The notes below the pieces were generated by a model. It was not told the DNA's origin. It saw nothing but the letters and a program-made list of their open reading frames with translations, and ran no database searches. 64,000 nucleotides of DNA, from NCBI RefSeq assembly GCF_018380615.1, contig NZ_JAGYVZ010000009.1:126098-190097 (forward strand). The letters are read 5' to 3'. Both the position numbers and the translations under genes were made by a program. The DNA is from Flavobacterium psychroterrae (GTDB lineage: Bacteria > Bacteroidota > Bacteroidia > Flavobacteriales > Flavobacteriaceae). How positions within the stretch are numbered: the first letter of the stretch is position 1; the number at the start of each line of letters is the position of its first letter. Of the stretch, positions 52,653 through 62,170 are shown in pieces.

Positions 52653-52778
52653 ATGAACACTTCAAACCAAAAAAACAGCGGCACTACGGGTGCAAAATCA
52701 ACAGACAAAAAAACGAGTACAGCAAAAAGTACTACAAAGTCTACTGATACTAAAAAAACGACAGGAAACAAGAAGTAA
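52653..52778 (+). CDS. Very small Lys/Thr/Ser-rich protein
   Basis: A 41-residue open frame starting 'MNTSNQKNSGTTGAKSTDKK' and ending 'TTGNKK'. Almost all residues are Lys, Thr, Ser, Gly, Asn or Asp. An A-rich leader with the ATG and a tight 18-bp spacing to the next gene support expression. It is probably disordered and resembles stress-associated, basic small proteins. Not recognised. Confidence 0.5.
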   Translation: MNTSNQKNSGTTGAKSTDKKTSTAKSTTKSTDTKKTTGNKK

Positions 52779-52796
52779 ACCTTTAAATCATTACAT

Positions 52797-53288
52797 ATGA
52801 TAACAGGAAACAACAACGAGAATTACGGTCGGGAAGACCGTAATTTTTATCATTCTGAAGATGATATTCGCCAAAACCCAGATACAAGAGAAAATGATAT
52901 TTATGCTGCAAATCAAAGCAATAACGAAAGTTATGTAGATGAATATCAAAAGAGTATTGACGAAGGATTCTCTGATGATGATCAGATTCTAAATGACGAC
53001 GAAGATTTCACTGCAGAAGAAGAGGATTTAGACGATGAACTCTCTAATGCTTTGGATAGAGATACTTTTGAAGAAGATGATGATCTCGATGAAGACCAGG
53101 ATTGGGAAGAAGATGATGATCTGGACGAAAGCGATTTAGACGATGATCTTGTTGAAGATTACGACGAAAATGATCGTGAACCGGAGAGTTTAGCCAGTGA
53201 TAATTCGAGAGACGAACTGGATCAGGAATACGATATTGATCAGGATCTGGAAGAAAAAGATCCCGTGAATAATCCCAGAAAGTTTTAA
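52797..53288 (+). CDS. Highly acidic hypothetical protein
   Basis: A 163-residue protein dominated by Asp and Glu ('DDEDFTAEEEDLDDELSNAL', 'EEDDDLDEDQDWEEDDDLD'). No signal peptide or cysteine. It is probably disordered and could be DNA-mimic-like or ion-binding, but nothing establishes a function. It follows a tiny basic protein gene by 18 bp and is followed by a strong terminator. Confidence 0.65.
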   Translation: MITGNNNENYGREDRNFYHSEDDIRQNPDTRENDIYAANQSNNESYVDEYQKSIDEGFSDDDQILNDDEDFTAEEEDLDDELSNALDRDTFEEDDDLDEDQDWEEDDDLDESDLDDDLVEDYDENDREPESLASDNSRDELDQEYDIDQDLEEKDPVNNPRKF

Positions 53289-53302
53289 GCGCTTTGCTTT
53301 AT

Positions 53303-53337
53303 AAAATAAACCATTCGCTGCGGCAATGGTTTATTTT
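53303..53337 (+). terminator. Rho-independent terminator
   Basis: Stem AAAATAAACCATT / AATGGTTTATTTT with a 9-nt loop, after the acidic protein gene. Confidence 0.8.
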
Positions 53338-53401
53338 ATTTTAACCCAACCCCTATTTACTTTTTAACCACAAATTATAAAGCTATTAAAAACAACTACT
53401 T

Positions 53402-53884
53402 ATGGATATTTATATTTTTATACAGCTCCTAATAGTTTCAATTGCAGCAACATCGGCAATGACATTATTTAGTTATGCCGCATCGGCGAGTTTTCGCGAA
53501 TTGTACAAAGAGCCTGTTTTACTCACTTTTATGCTTACAAAACTAAATATTGAAGTACAACCTAAAACAAAAGTAGTTTTAGCGTGGTTACTGCATTATT
53601 TCATCGGTCTTTTATTTGTACTTGGTTATTACTATTTATGGATAAACAATATTTTGCCGGTTTCGTTTTTAAGCGGCTTTTTATTAGGATTTGTCTGCGG
53701 GATAATAGGCATTATAGGCTGGATGATTATGTTTAAATTAAGCAACCATCAACCGGAAATCGATTTTAAAGGTTATTATTTTCAGTTGCTTCTCGCCCAT
53801 ATCGTTTTCGGACTTGTTGCAACTCTTGTTTACCACCTTTCATTAACCATTTTAATACTTGTAAAAGCATATGTCACTGTCTAA
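53402..53884 (+). CDS. Integral membrane protein of unknown function
   Basis: A 160-residue protein with four predicted membrane segments (about residues 4-27, 57-80, 86-112 and 128-152). The motif content is not diagnostic. Its last 14 bp overlap the DNA ligase D gene, so the two are cotranscribed. This suggests only an association with the repair operon. Confidence 0.75.
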   Translation: MDIYIFIQLLIVSIAATSAMTLFSYAASASFRELYKEPVLLTFMLTKLNIEVQPKTKVVLAWLLHYFIGLLFVLGYYYLWINNILPVSFLSGFLLGFVCGIIGIIGWMIMFKLSNHQPEIDFKGYYFQLLLAHIVFGLVATLVYHLSLTILILVKAYVTV

Positions 53885-56570
53885 ATACAATCAGAAAAGA
53901 GATTTTAAACAAACCAAAGAACCCAAAGGGAAAGTGGAAAAATCAGCAAGCAATTTGATTTTTGTGGTGCAAAAACACGCCGCATCACATTTGCATTATG
54001 ATTTTAGACTTGAAATAGATGGCGTTCTTAAAAGCTGGGCAGTTCCTAAAGGTCCATCAATGAATCCGGATGATAAACGCCTGGCAATGATGGTTGAAGA
54101 TCATCCTTACAGCTACAAAGATTTTGAAGGCACAATTCCGGAAGGAAATTATGGCGCCGGAAATGTCATTGTATGGGATAACGGAACGTATACGCCCGAT
54201 GAACCATCAGAAAATGCAGAGAAAAAATTACTGGCAGATCTTAAAAAGGGACATTTAAGTTTTATTCTAAAAGGAAAAAAACTTAAAGGAGAATTCTCGT
54301 TGATAAAACTGAAAGGCAAACAGGAAAATGCCTGGTTATTAATCAAAAAACAAGATTCAGAAGCAACTGAAACTGATATTCTGAAAAAAGACAAATCGGT
54401 TATATCCGAAAGATCATTGGAAGAGCTGGAAAAAAATTCTAAAAAGGCAGCAGAAAAAACGAAAGAAAAAACAAAGCAAAAATCGGCAGAAATAATTGAA
54501 GATGAATCTGAAGAAGAAATTGACGAAAAAAAGCCGTCAAAAAAAAGAAAATCTTCAACTATTGAATCTGCTTCATTTATAAAACCAATGCTGGCAAATA
54601 TAAAAGAAGAACCTTTTGATGATTCTGATTGGGTTTTCGAAAATAAATACGATGGATATCGTGCCGTTTCTGTAATAAACTCTACTGAAGTACAATTGTT
54701 TAGCCGAAATGAATTATCTTTTAATTCCAATTTTAAACCCATTGCTGATGAACTCAAAAAAATAGATCACGTTGCGGTTTTAGATGGTGAAGTTGTAGTT
54801 GAAGATGAAAACGGGAAAGCAAATTTTCAGTTGCTTCAAAACTACATTAAAACGGGATTGGGAACTTTAAAATATTATGTTTTTGACCTTTTAAATCTAG
54901 ACGGAAATAGTATCACTGATTTGTCTTTGCTGGAAAGAAAAGAATTGCTCAAAATCTTATTCAATAAATATGATTTTACTAATGTTTTTTACTCGGAACA
55001 TACTGTAGAAAAGGGAATTGAACAATTTGAACTCGCGATAAAAAACAAAACCGAAGGAATAATTGCTAAAAAAGCCGACAGTATTTATTCTCCTAACAGA
55101 AGAAGTAATGACTGGCTGAAAATTAAAATTGCAAATGAGGAAGAAGCCATTATTATTGGCGTAACCAAACCTAAGAATTCAAGAAAATATTTTGGCGCAA
55201 TCCTGCTTGGGCAATATTATGGCAAACGCCTTCAGTTTATAGGCAAATGCGGGACGGGGTTTAATGATGCAACGCTTAAGGAATTGTACACCAAACTGGA
55301 ACCTTTATTTGTAAATGAATCTCCGCTTAGCGAAAAAATAAATATCAGAGATGAAATTCAATGGGTAAAACCAAAACTGGTTTGCCAGATAAAATTCTCT
55401 GAGTGGACGAATGACAAACATTTAAGACATCCTGTTTATCTGGGCTTACGAATTGATAAAAAAGCAGCCGAAGTTTTTTTGCCTTCGAATATTAAAATGG
55501 AAACTTCGGCTGAAAAGCCTAAAAAAGAAGCAAGAAGAGAGATGAAAGACGAACCGCAGAAAGATATTAAAAAAGAGACTAGAGAAGAAGCAAGAAGTGA
55601 GAAGCAAGAAAATGAGAATAGTATCACTGAAAAACCAAAAAATAAAATGGAAAATGATTATGATTTAAAAATCGGAAAAACCACTTTGCATCTTACCAAT
55701 CAAAACAAGGTTTATTTTCCGGATGATAACATTACAAAAGGCGAAATTGTGCAATATTATAATGAAGTTGCTGATTTGATTTTGCCGTATTTAAAGGATC
55801 GTCCGCAATCGATGAACCGTTTTCCTAACGGAATCAACGGCCCTAGTTTTTATCAAAAAGATGTAGATGTTGACAAAGTTCCGTCCTGGCTTAAAACCAA
55901 GAAAGTTTTTTCAGAATCTAATGATGAATATTTAGATTATCTGATTTGTAACGATAAACCAACTTTACTTTATATGGCGAATTTAGGCTGTATTGAAATG
56001 AATCCGTGGAATTCGACTATCAAACATGTTGAAAATCCGGATTGGCTGGTAATTGATATTGATCCTGAAAAAGATGATTTTACCGAGGTTGTAAAAACGG
56101 CTTTAACGGTAAAAGAAGTTCTGGACGAACTCGAAACGGAGTGTTATTGCAAAACTTCGGGCGCTACGGGGTTGCATGTTTATATTCCGCTTGGCGCGAA
56201 ATATGATTATGATTCGATTAAAATTTTCGGAGAATTATTAGCAACCGAAATACAATCGCGTTTACCGGAAACAACTTCTTTAGAACGAAGTATAAAGAAA
56301 AGAAACCACAAAATATACATCGATTATCTACAAAACCGACGCGGACAAACGCTTGCTGCACCCTATTCTGTTAGACCTAAACCGGGCGCAACGGTTTCAA
56401 CGCCATTAGAATGGGACGAAGTAAATTCAAAATTGCATCCGTCACAATTCACTATTAAAAATGTGATGAAACGTTTTGAGAAAAAAGGAGACTTATGGAA
56501 GCCTGTTTTAGGAAAAGGTGCCAATATTAAAAAGATATTGCAAAAGCTGGAAAGCAAAAGTCTGGATTAA
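53871..56570 (+). CDS. ligD: DNA ligase D (phosphoesterase-ligase-polymerase)
   Basis: An 899-residue non-homologous end-joining enzyme. The order is a 3'-phosphoesterase domain at about residues 25-170 ('[16 protein letters not shown]', '[19 protein letters not shown]'), an ATP-dependent ligase domain at about 235-530 ('[11 protein letters not shown]' with the nucleotidyl Lys near 259, '[11 protein letters not shown]', 'DWLKIK'), and a C-terminal primase-polymerase domain at about 600-899 ('[20 protein letters not shown]', '[13 protein letters not shown]' with the D-x-D metal site). It joins broken ends with Ku. Linkers at about 170-225 and 550-605 are Lys/Glu-rich and low-complexity. Confidence 0.95.
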   Translation: MSLSKYNQKRDFKQTKEPKGKVEKSASNLIFVVQKHAASHLHYDFRLEIDGVLKSWAVPKGPSMNPDDKRLAMMVEDHPYSYKDFEGTIPEGNYGAGNVIVWDNGTYTPDEPSENAEKKLLADLKKGHLSFILKGKKLKGEFSLIKLKGKQENAWLLIKKQDSEATETDILKKDKSVISERSLEELEKNSKKAAEKTKEKTKQKSAEIIEDESEEEIDEKKPSKKRKSSTIESASFIKPMLANIKEEPFDDSDWVFENKYDGYRAVSVINSTEVQLFSRNELSFNSNFKPIADELKKIDHVAVLDGEVVVEDENGKANFQLLQNYIKTGLGTLKYYVFDLLNLDGNSITDLSLLERKELLKILFNKYDFTNVFYSEHTVEKGIEQFELAIKNKTEGIIAKKADSIYSPNRRSNDWLKIKIANEEEAIIIGVTKPKNSRKYFGAILLGQYYGKRLQFIGKCGTGFNDATLKELYTKLEPLFVNESPLSEKINIRDEIQWVKPKLVCQIKFSEWTNDKHLRHPVYLGLRIDKKAAEVFLPSNIKMETSAEKPKKEARREMKDEPQKDIKKETREEARSEKQENENSITEKPKNKMENDYDLKIGKTTLHLTNQNKVYFPDDNITKGEIVQYYNEVADLILPYLKDRPQSMNRFPNGINGPSFYQKDVDVDKVPSWLKTKKVFSESNDEYLDYLICNDKPTLLYMANLGCIEMNPWNSTIKHVENPDWLVIDIDPEKDDFTEVVKTALTVKEVLDELETECYCKTSGATGLHVYIPLGAKYDYDSIKIFGELLATEIQSRLPETTSLERSIKKRNHKIYIDYLQNRRGQTLAAPYSVRPKPGATVSTPLEWDEVNSKLHPSQFTIKNVMKRFEKKGDLWKPVLGKGANIKKILQKLESKSLD

Positions 56571-56605
56571 GAAGATTTCTTCTTATCCAGACTTGCTTTT
56601 AACAT
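56546..56605. terminator. Hairpin spanning the overlapping ends of ligD and ku
   Basis: GCAAAAGTCTGGATTAAGAA on the plus strand is mirrored, with one-base gaps, by TTCTTCTTATCCAGACTTGC. The arms cover the last codons and stop codons of both convergent genes, which overlap by 4 bp. This is probably a bidirectional terminator inside coding sequence. Confidence 0.7.
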
Positions 56606-57337
56606 TGCCATTAAGTCGTCGCTTTGTTTGTGAACGACTTTTAATTTTGGAGCCGCTTGTTTTTTGCCTTTGGCTTTATTTTTAATTATTTCCATAAGCT
56701 TCGCAGTATATTCGTCTTTATAAGCACTGATATCAAATTTTTCGGTCAGTTGATCGATTAATTTTTCGGCCATATCCATTTCTTTAGTCGATTTTTTTGA
56801 AGCCGGAGGAAGTTTTAATTCGTTTGGATCTCTGATTTCCTGATCAAATCTGATTCTGTTTAACAAAATCACATTTTTATAAGGTTTTAAAATCGCCAGA
56901 CTTTCCTTGTTTCTCAAAACAAAACTCGTCACTCCTACTTTTCCTGATGCTTCAAGCGCGTCTCTAAGCAAAGCATATGCGTTCATCGCGCCTTTATCAG
57001 GTTCAAGATAATACGGTTGTTCGTAGTAAATGCTATTGATTTCTTTTTCTAAAGCAAAACTCTGAATGGCAATTGTCTTTGTTTTTTCAGCATCTGCAGC
57101 TTCAAAATCTGCATCTTCAAGAATCACATATTTATCATCGATTTTGTAGCCTTTTACAATATTGGCGAAAGCGACCTCTTTGCCGGTGTTTTCGTTTACT
57201 CTTTTAAACTTGATGTTGGAGTGATCTTTTTCATCCAGCATATCCATGTCAATACTGCTTTCCTGCACGGCAGAAAATATTTTAATGGGAATATTTATTA
57301 ACCCAAAACTGATTGATCCTGTCCAAATTGATCTCAT
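56567..57337 (-). CDS. ku: Non-homologous end-joining protein Ku
   Basis: A 256-residue bacterial Ku. The N-terminus '[20 protein letters not shown]' and the following '[19 protein letters not shown]' are diagnostic, as is '[20 protein letters not shown]'. The homodimer rings DNA ends and recruits LigD, which is encoded convergently. A Lys-rich C-terminal tail ('[15 protein letters not shown]') probably adds DNA binding. It follows the STAS-like gene by 12 bp on the same strand. Confidence 0.96.
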   Translation of the reverse strand: MRSIWTGSISFGLINIPIKIFSAVQESSIDMDMLDEKDHSNIKFKRVNENTGKEVAFANIVKGYKIDDKYVILEDADFEAADAEKTKTIAIQSFALEKEINSIYYEQPYYLEPDKGAMNAYALLRDALEASGKVGVTSFVLRNKESLAILKPYKNVILLNRIRFDQEIRDPNELKLPPASKKSTKEMDMAEKLIDQLTEKFDISAYKDEYTAKLMEIIKNKAKGKKQAAPKLKVVHKQSDDLMAMLKASLDKKKSS

Positions 57338-57349
57338 AATGTCTGTTTT

Positions 57350-57718
57350 TTAGATATTTTGATTTCCTTCAACCCATTTTAAAGCTTTATTGAAAGCCAG
57401 TTTTTTAAATCCACGGAATTCTCCGGTTGTATTAAATGTAAATCCATCACCAAAACTTGCCTCTTCAGAGTCTGAAACAATGGCAACCCGGTTCCAGTTT
57501 TCAAATTGTTTCAATCCGGTAACAGCATCTTGCAGCCACGAATTTTCGGTAAAATTTTGAATATCAGTATCCACGGCAAACAAAAAATTGATTCCGTTGG
57601 ATTGTTTCGACAAACCTTCGATTTCCGGCAATACAACACTTTTAAAATCAGCTGTTGTTACCTGACCGAGCGCTCTAAAAGCAATTAAATTATTTGCTGT
57701 TTCTATCTTATGTATCAT
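57350..57718 (-). CDS. SpoIIAA-like (STAS-fold) protein
   Basis: A 122-residue protein with the SpoIIAA-like pattern: 'NNLIAFRALGQVTTADFKSV', 'NFLFAVDTDIQNFTENSWLQ' and 'WNRVAIVSDSEEASF'. Small family members are predicted soluble SEC14/STAS-fold proteins of unclear function, often in stress-related contexts. It is the first gene of a two-gene unit with ku. Confidence 0.75.
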   Translation of the reverse strand: MIHKIETANNLIAFRALGQVTTADFKSVVLPEIEGLSKQSNGINFLFAVDTDIQNFTENSWLQDAVTGLKQFENWNRVAIVSDSEEASFGDGFTFNTTGEFRGFKKLAFNKALKWVEGNQNI

Positions 57719-57879
57719 AACAATTAGGGTTGAATTATTTAATTAATAATGAATCATTTCATTCATTTACAGAAGATTAAAATTAATTCAGATATGAGCA
57801 CATAATTTTACACGATTCCTTGATGTTCTTATAAAACTTCAATAGTTAAATTTTTATTCCGGCGGGAGTATTTGCAAAT

Positions 57880-57995
57880 CAAAATCCGTTTTTATCCGCG
57901 TTTTTACAAAATAAATCTGTTTTATCCGCGTCAAAATCAGACGCTGATTTTACTGATTCGCTAAAGCGAAAACGCTGATAAAAACGGATTTTTTT
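57880..57995. repeat. Inverted repeat of the ATCCGTTTTTATCCGCG family
   Basis: CAAAATCCGTTTTTATCCGC at 57880 and CGCTGATAAAAACGGATTTT near 57975 are inverted, with TCTGTTTTATCCGCGTC and GATTCGCTAAAGCGAAAACG between them. A long hairpin is possible. Related words occur at 44340-44455. Confidence 0.7.
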
Positions 57996-58009
57996 AATTG
58001 CTATAAATA

Positions 58010-58425
58010 TAACGCTCCGATGGAGCCTGCTTCAAAATGCATAAATTAATCCCGGAGGGATGAAATATTTATAGAAACATCGAGAAACGATACGAAAGAA
58101 CCCCAGCGGGTGATATATTCATAGAAAATGAAAAATGTACAACAAAAAGCCCAGCGGGGTGATATATCAAATTGCCATAATATATAACGCTCCTATGAAG
58201 CTTGCTTTAAAAACGCATAAATTAATCCCATCGGGATGATATATTTATAGAAAATGAAAAAACGAGATGCAAGAACCCCATCGGGGTGATATATAAAATT
58301 GCCAAAGAATTATATGTCGTCTATAAATATGTCGCTCCGCCGGATGCTATAAATATGTCGCTTCGCCGGAGCTAATCTTACACACTAATATTGAATTTCT
58401 ATAATTATAATCGCTCCGATGGAGC
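58010..58425. repeat. Tandem intergenic repeats (CGCTCCGATGGAGC / CCCCATCGGGGTGATATAT)
   Basis: Two ~170-bp units (from about 58010 and 58183) each contain AACGCTCCGATGGAGCCTGC-type sequence, TAAATTAATCCCATCGGGAT and ACCCCATCGGGGTGATATAT, followed by degenerate short copies of GTCGCTCCGCCGGA. Each contains small GC-rich palindromes. Non-coding; with 57880-57995 it fills most of the 57719-58490 gap. Confidence 0.8.
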
Positions 58426-58436
58426 TTGAAAAACAA

Positions 58437-58469
58437 AAAAGCTCCAAAATCTATGATTTCAGAGCTTTT
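58437..58469 (-). terminator. Terminator for the minus-strand alpha/beta hydrolase gene
   Basis: AAAAGCTCCAAAATC / GATTTCAGAGCTTTT with a short loop, 22 bp beyond the hydrolase stop codon. Confidence 0.7.
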
Positions 58470-58490
58470 ATAATCAACCTTTTTAATTAT

Positions 58491-59252
58491 TTATTTCTTT
58501 GCTGTCGCTGCTTCTTCAATAATTTTAAGTACTTCTGTTGGGTGAGAAAGCATTACAACGTGACTTGCTTCGATTTCTGTTGTTTTAGCATTGGCTCTTT
58601 TTGCCATGAATCTTTCTAAATCCGGGCTAATTGCTTTGTCGCTTTTTGCTAAAATGTACCAGCTTGGTTTCGTTTTCCATGCCGGAATTCCGCTTTTGTC
58701 TGCAAATACACCTTGCGCTGCGGGAGTTTGTGTAGCAAAAATCAGGTTTTGCTCTTTTTCTTTTAAATCCTGTGCAAATACAGTTTTCACGCCTTCTTTA
58801 GACAAATAAAGAAAACCATCTACAGGCTCTAAATAATTACTAAGTGTAACTGCCGGACCTTGAGCAGACAAACTTGGAAGTGTTTCTCCTAAATCAGGAA
58901 CCAAAGCCGCAACATACACCAAACCTTTTACTTTAGGATCGTTTCCGGCTTGCGTGATCACAAAACCTCCCCATGAATGACCTACCAATATCACATCTCC
59001 TTTTGCTTGTGTGATCGCTCTTTTTGTAGCAGCAACATCATCTGCCAATGAAGTTACGGGATTTTGAACCGAAATTACCGGATATCCTTTTGCTTGTAAA
59101 GCGACAATTTGGTTCGAGAATGAAGATCCGTCTGCCCAGATTCCGTGAACGAAAATGATAGTTGGTTTATTTGATTTTGTTTCTTGTGAATACATTGTAA
59201 TGGTACTAAAAGATACCAAAAGTGCGAAAGCTAAAATTTTAATTGTTTTCAT
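58491..59252 (-). CDS. Secreted alpha/beta hydrolase
   Basis: A 253-residue protein with a signal peptide (residues 1-23, ending 'TMYSQ'). Alpha/beta hydrolase motifs: oxyanion loop 'IIFVHGIWADGSSF', nucleophile elbow 'VGHSWGGFVI' with Ser93, and a late His in 'EASHVVMLSHPTEVL'. Similar to the EstC/pyrethroid-hydrolase-like group often annotated as alpha/beta hydrolase. It probably acts in the periplasm on a small ester. The substrate is unknown. Confidence 0.85.
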   Translation of the reverse strand: MKTIKILAFALLVSFSTITMYSQETKSNKPTIIFVHGIWADGSSFSNQIVALQAKGYPVISVQNPVTSLADDVAATKRAITQAKGDVILVGHSWGGFVITQAGNDPKVKGLVYVAALVPDLGETLPSLSAQGPAVTLSNYLEPVDGFLYLSKEGVKTVFAQDLKEKEQNLIFATQTPAAQGVFADKSGIPAWKTKPSWYILAKSDKAISPDLERFMAKRANAKTTEIEASHVVMLSHPTEVLKIIEEAATAKK

Positions 59253-59286
59253 TTTTTAATTTATTTAGTGTTTATTGAATTTATAA

Positions 59287-59760
59287 TTATGGCAGAATCG
59301 CCATTTTTTGTTTGAGTATTGTTTCTATTTGGTTGTGATTCCCCAGAGTATCATTTTGGATTTGCATTGCATTTCCTTCAAACTTCTGATAATTTATATT
59401 TTCTTTTCCGGAAACGGTTTTGACTATTTCGATAGAAATTAATTTCCCGGGAATAATTGCCCCAATCCAGTTAGGATCTGATTTTTGATGCCAGGTAATC
59501 CAGACTAATTTTTCGCCTTTTTGCATTTGCAAACCATTGCCTTTTATTCGTTGAATTGTTTGTTGGTTTCCGTACAATAATGCAGTTGTATGTTTTTTAT
59601 TATTGATGGAAGAATTAATGACTTTTAAGCCTGCAACCTTGTTCAGCATCGCGTCCGGAAGTGACGCTTCATTATTTAAAACCGTTTGATTTTCTTTATC
59701 CGAACAGGCAATAAGAAAAAATAAAGCAATGATTCCTGTAAAATAAGTTATCGTTTTCAT
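59287..59760 (-). CDS. Hypothetical lipoprotein
   Basis: 157 residues from the internal Met ('MKTITYFTGIIALFFLIACS'), which gives a clean lipoprotein signal with Cys at residue 19; a longer frame from 59829 overlaps the upstream cytochrome gene and is unlikely. The mature part has 'WITWHQKSDPNWIGAIIPGK', no recognised family. It lies 2 bp after the cytochrome-like gene on the same strand, so it probably works with it. Confidence 0.75.
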   Translation of the reverse strand: MKTITYFTGIIALFFLIACSDKENQTVLNNEASLPDAMLNKVAGLKVINSSINNKKHTTALLYGNQQTIQRIKGNGLQMQKGEKLVWITWHQKSDPNWIGAIIPGKLISIEIVKTVSGKENINYQKFEGNAMQIQNDTLGNHNQIETILKQKMAILP

Positions 59761-59762
59761 AT

Positions 59763-60719
59763 TTATTGACGTATTGGAAGCGTGAATACATAATCGTTTT
59801 TCTCCATTGGCTGATGGCAATTCATACATTCGATTACAAAATTGGCGTTTTTGCCATACGGAACCATTTCCGGAGTTTTAAATCGTGAAAATCCCCAACC
59901 GTTTGTTTTCTGGTATTTCTTATCATTTTTGACCATAAATTCTACTTGTTTAAAAGCGCCTTGAGAAATATTTCCGTCTGTATCTTCGATTTCATCAAAT
60001 GCTGCTTTTGCTAAAATAGATCCGTTGGGCCACGGACTAATTTTCTTTTCCTTAATGGCTTTCATCGCTATATCATTCCCAAAAATAATTCGCATTGTTC
60101 CATTATCCAGTCGTTGCGTTGTACTTATGACCGCCCAGTTTTTATAATCGGCGATATAGGCAATTCCGTTAGGCGCTTTTGGAATTTGAGCCAGTTTTTG
60201 AGCTTTCTTTACAGCTTCTGTCTGATGATTTAGCGCTTTTATTTTTGATGTGTCCTGAGGTTTGTTGTTCACTCTGAGACTCCATATATAGTTTTCAAGT
60301 ACTTTAATATCCTTTTGTGATACTTTAGCCTGAGGATGTGCCAATGTATAACTATCTAAAGGCATTGCTCCATGAGAAATCTGGTTGATGGATTCCCAAA
60401 GTTTTGCTTTTTGATCAGCCGGAGATAATTCATCCCATTTAGAAAAATTAAGTCCGCTCCTTCCCTTTTTTATATGTTGTGCCACCAGCCACGAAACCGG
60501 AACTATTTTATCGTACCAACTTAAATTAGTTTCGTTAGAATGACAATCGTAACAGGAGTTTTTGAGAATCACCTGAACTTCATGAGGCACTTTTACATTT
60601 CCGGTAACGGGTGGATTTATAATAACCGGACGAAAAAATTGCATTGCTAAAACAACTGCAAACAAAATTCCTAAAGAGATTATGACAACCTTTCTTTTAT
60701 ACCATTTGTGCTTTTTCAT
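59763..60719 (-). CDS. Membrane-anchored haem protein with P460-like domain
   Basis: A 318-residue protein with an N-terminal membrane anchor (about residues 10-29). The first c-type haem site is C56-x-x-C59-H60 ('SCYDCHSN') in a haem-binding domain ('ISHGAMPLDSYTLAHP'). The C-terminal half resembles cytochrome P460 ('YKNWAVISTTQRLDNGTMRI'), ending with a second haem motif C298-x-x-C301-H302 ('ECMNCHQP'). It would be periplasmic and involved in electron transfer or peroxide/nitrogen-oxide chemistry. The reaction is not known. Confidence 0.85.
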   Translation of the reverse strand: MKKHKWYKRKVVIISLGILFAVVLAMQFFRPVIINPPVTGNVKVPHEVQVILKNSCYDCHSNETNLSWYDKIVPVSWLVAQHIKKGRSGLNFSKWDELSPADQKAKLWESINQISHGAMPLDSYTLAHPQAKVSQKDIKVLENYIWSLRVNNKPQDTSKIKALNHQTEAVKKAQKLAQIPKAPNGIAYIADYKNWAVISTTQRLDNGTMRIIFGNDIAMKAIKEKKISPWPNGSILAKAAFDEIEDTDGNISQGAFKQVEFMVKNDKKYQKTNGWGFSRFKTPEMVPYGKNANFVIECMNCHQPMEKNDYVFTLPIRQ

Positions 60720-60987
60720 AGGATTCCTTTTTATTTAATTTAGAATACCTTTTTAATAATGTTCCCATATTATAGTTGGGAAATTCAAAATATTTTCAGG
60801 TAAAATGTTATCTGTCTAAAAATTTATAGTGCAAATAAAGGCATGGAAAGCGCCTGAAATCAAAGAAAAGTGCGCGAAAGGGAAAAAAAGAACTTAAAAG
60901 GGAATAAATAGAATGGAAAGAAATTTTGATTATCAATTTCTAAACTTATTATTAATTAAATTTGGCTCGCTAATAGAAAATTTTCCC

Positions 60988-62106
60988 ATGAAAAAAGACA
61001 GACTTTATCTTTTTACATTTTTATCATTACTTGTTGTTGTTTATATCTGCGGATATTTTAGTATGAATTATTTGGTAGGTTTGAGTACAGAACAATTTCT
61101 AAAAATTCAGATTGAGTCCAGTAAAAGAGAAGCCAAAGAAATGGCGAATCTGATTTCGTATCAGGCTCAACAGAATCCTGACAGAAAGGTAATCATTAAT
61201 AACGTACAAAGCAGCATTGAAAAAACCGACACGCAAACGGGTTTTATTTGTATGTTTGATCAAACAGGAAAAGAAATTTGCCATCCTAATCCAGCAAGAA
61301 TTGGCGCAATGACACTTCCTGAAGAATCGTATATTTCTAAAACCCATGACGAAGTAAATCCTGAGGACTTTTATAACTATTTAAAAAATAAAACCGAAGG
61401 CGGCGGCATAAGGCGTTTTAGCAATCCTGATCACGGAACGGAAATTATTTATTTATATCCTGTTAAAAATACAGACTGGATTATCGCTTCGCACGCCAAC
61501 CTGAAAAGCATTAACGACCAGGTACAAAACCTTAAATTTTATTTTATTCTGGTTTATATTGGCACCGGTGCTTTGATTGTTTTGCTTTCTTTTTTTATGA
61601 TTCGCCTTTTCGGAAGTAGATATGAAAGAAAACTCGAAGAGAAAAACGAAAATCTGGTGAATGAAGTTTTAAGCTTATCAAAACTCAATTATGATTTAAC
61701 AAACTACAAATCAAAACTAGAGTTAAATGATCAGATAAAAACTCCGGAAACTTCGGTTATTCCTTCGAATAAAAAAAGAATTCTGACACATTTGAAAAAC
61801 GAAATTGTCACGCTCGAAATTGACCAAATCGCTTATGTGTACATGGAAAACACAATCACTTACGTGAAAGATGTAAACGGAAAAGTATCAACGAGCAACA
61901 GCAGTTTAGATGAAATTTACAGCGAATTAGACAATACAATATTTTTTAGGGCCAACCGACAATTTATTCTGGCAATAAAATCGATAGATAAAATCCTCAA
62001 ATATGGTAATAATCAGTTGAAGATTGAAGTTGTTCCAAAATCAGCAATTGATGTGATTATTAGTAAAAACAAAGCTGCTGAGTTTAAAGCGTGGCTTAAC
62101 AAATAG
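60988..62106 (+). CDS. Membrane-bound LytTR-domain regulator
   Basis: 372 residues from ATG 60988 ('MKKDRLYLFTFLSLLVVVYI'); a start at 60913 would add 25 residues before the membrane segment. Two transmembrane helices (about residues 7-29 and 185-208) enclose an extracytoplasmic Cache-like sensor ('ICMFDQTGKEICHPNPARIG', 'YPVKNTDWIIASHANLKSIN'). A coiled linker leads to a C-terminal LytTR DNA-binding domain ('IVTLEIDQIAYVYMENTITY', 'FFRANRQFILAIKSIDKIL'). It is a one-component sensor-regulator, divergent from the haem protein gene, which is a possible target. Confidence 0.85.
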   Translation: MKKDRLYLFTFLSLLVVVYICGYFSMNYLVGLSTEQFLKIQIESSKREAKEMANLISYQAQQNPDRKVIINNVQSSIEKTDTQTGFICMFDQTGKEICHPNPARIGAMTLPEESYISKTHDEVNPEDFYNYLKNKTEGGGIRRFSNPDHGTEIIYLYPVKNTDWIIASHANLKSINDQVQNLKFYFILVYIGTGALIVLLSFFMIRLFGSRYERKLEEKNENLVNEVLSLSKLNYDLTNYKSKLELNDQIKTPETSVIPSNKKRILTHLKNEIVTLEIDQIAYVYMENTITYVKDVNGKVSTSNSSLDEIYSELDNTIFFRANRQFILAIKSIDKILKYGNNQLKIEVVPKSAIDVIISKNKAAEFKAWLNK

Positions 62107-62111
62107 CAAAA

Positions 62112-62146
62112 AAGGAATATTTCTAAACTGAAATATTCCCTTTTTT
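62112..62146. terminator. Bidirectional terminator
   Basis: GGAATATTTC / GAAATATTCC, flanked by A and T runs, between the convergent LytTR and TonB-receptor genes. Confidence 0.85.
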
Positions 62147-62170
62147 ATAAATTATAATTATTAAATAATC

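Noticed and set aside
54149-54757. A 202-codon minus-strand open frame inside ligD
   Set aside because: It is an antisense shadow of the Lys/Glu-rich linker (appearing as Ser/Phe-rich sequence) and has no family features.
59761-59829. Longer start for the lipoprotein gene
   Set aside because: The extension overlaps the cytochrome gene, while the internal Met gives a typical lipoprotein signal.
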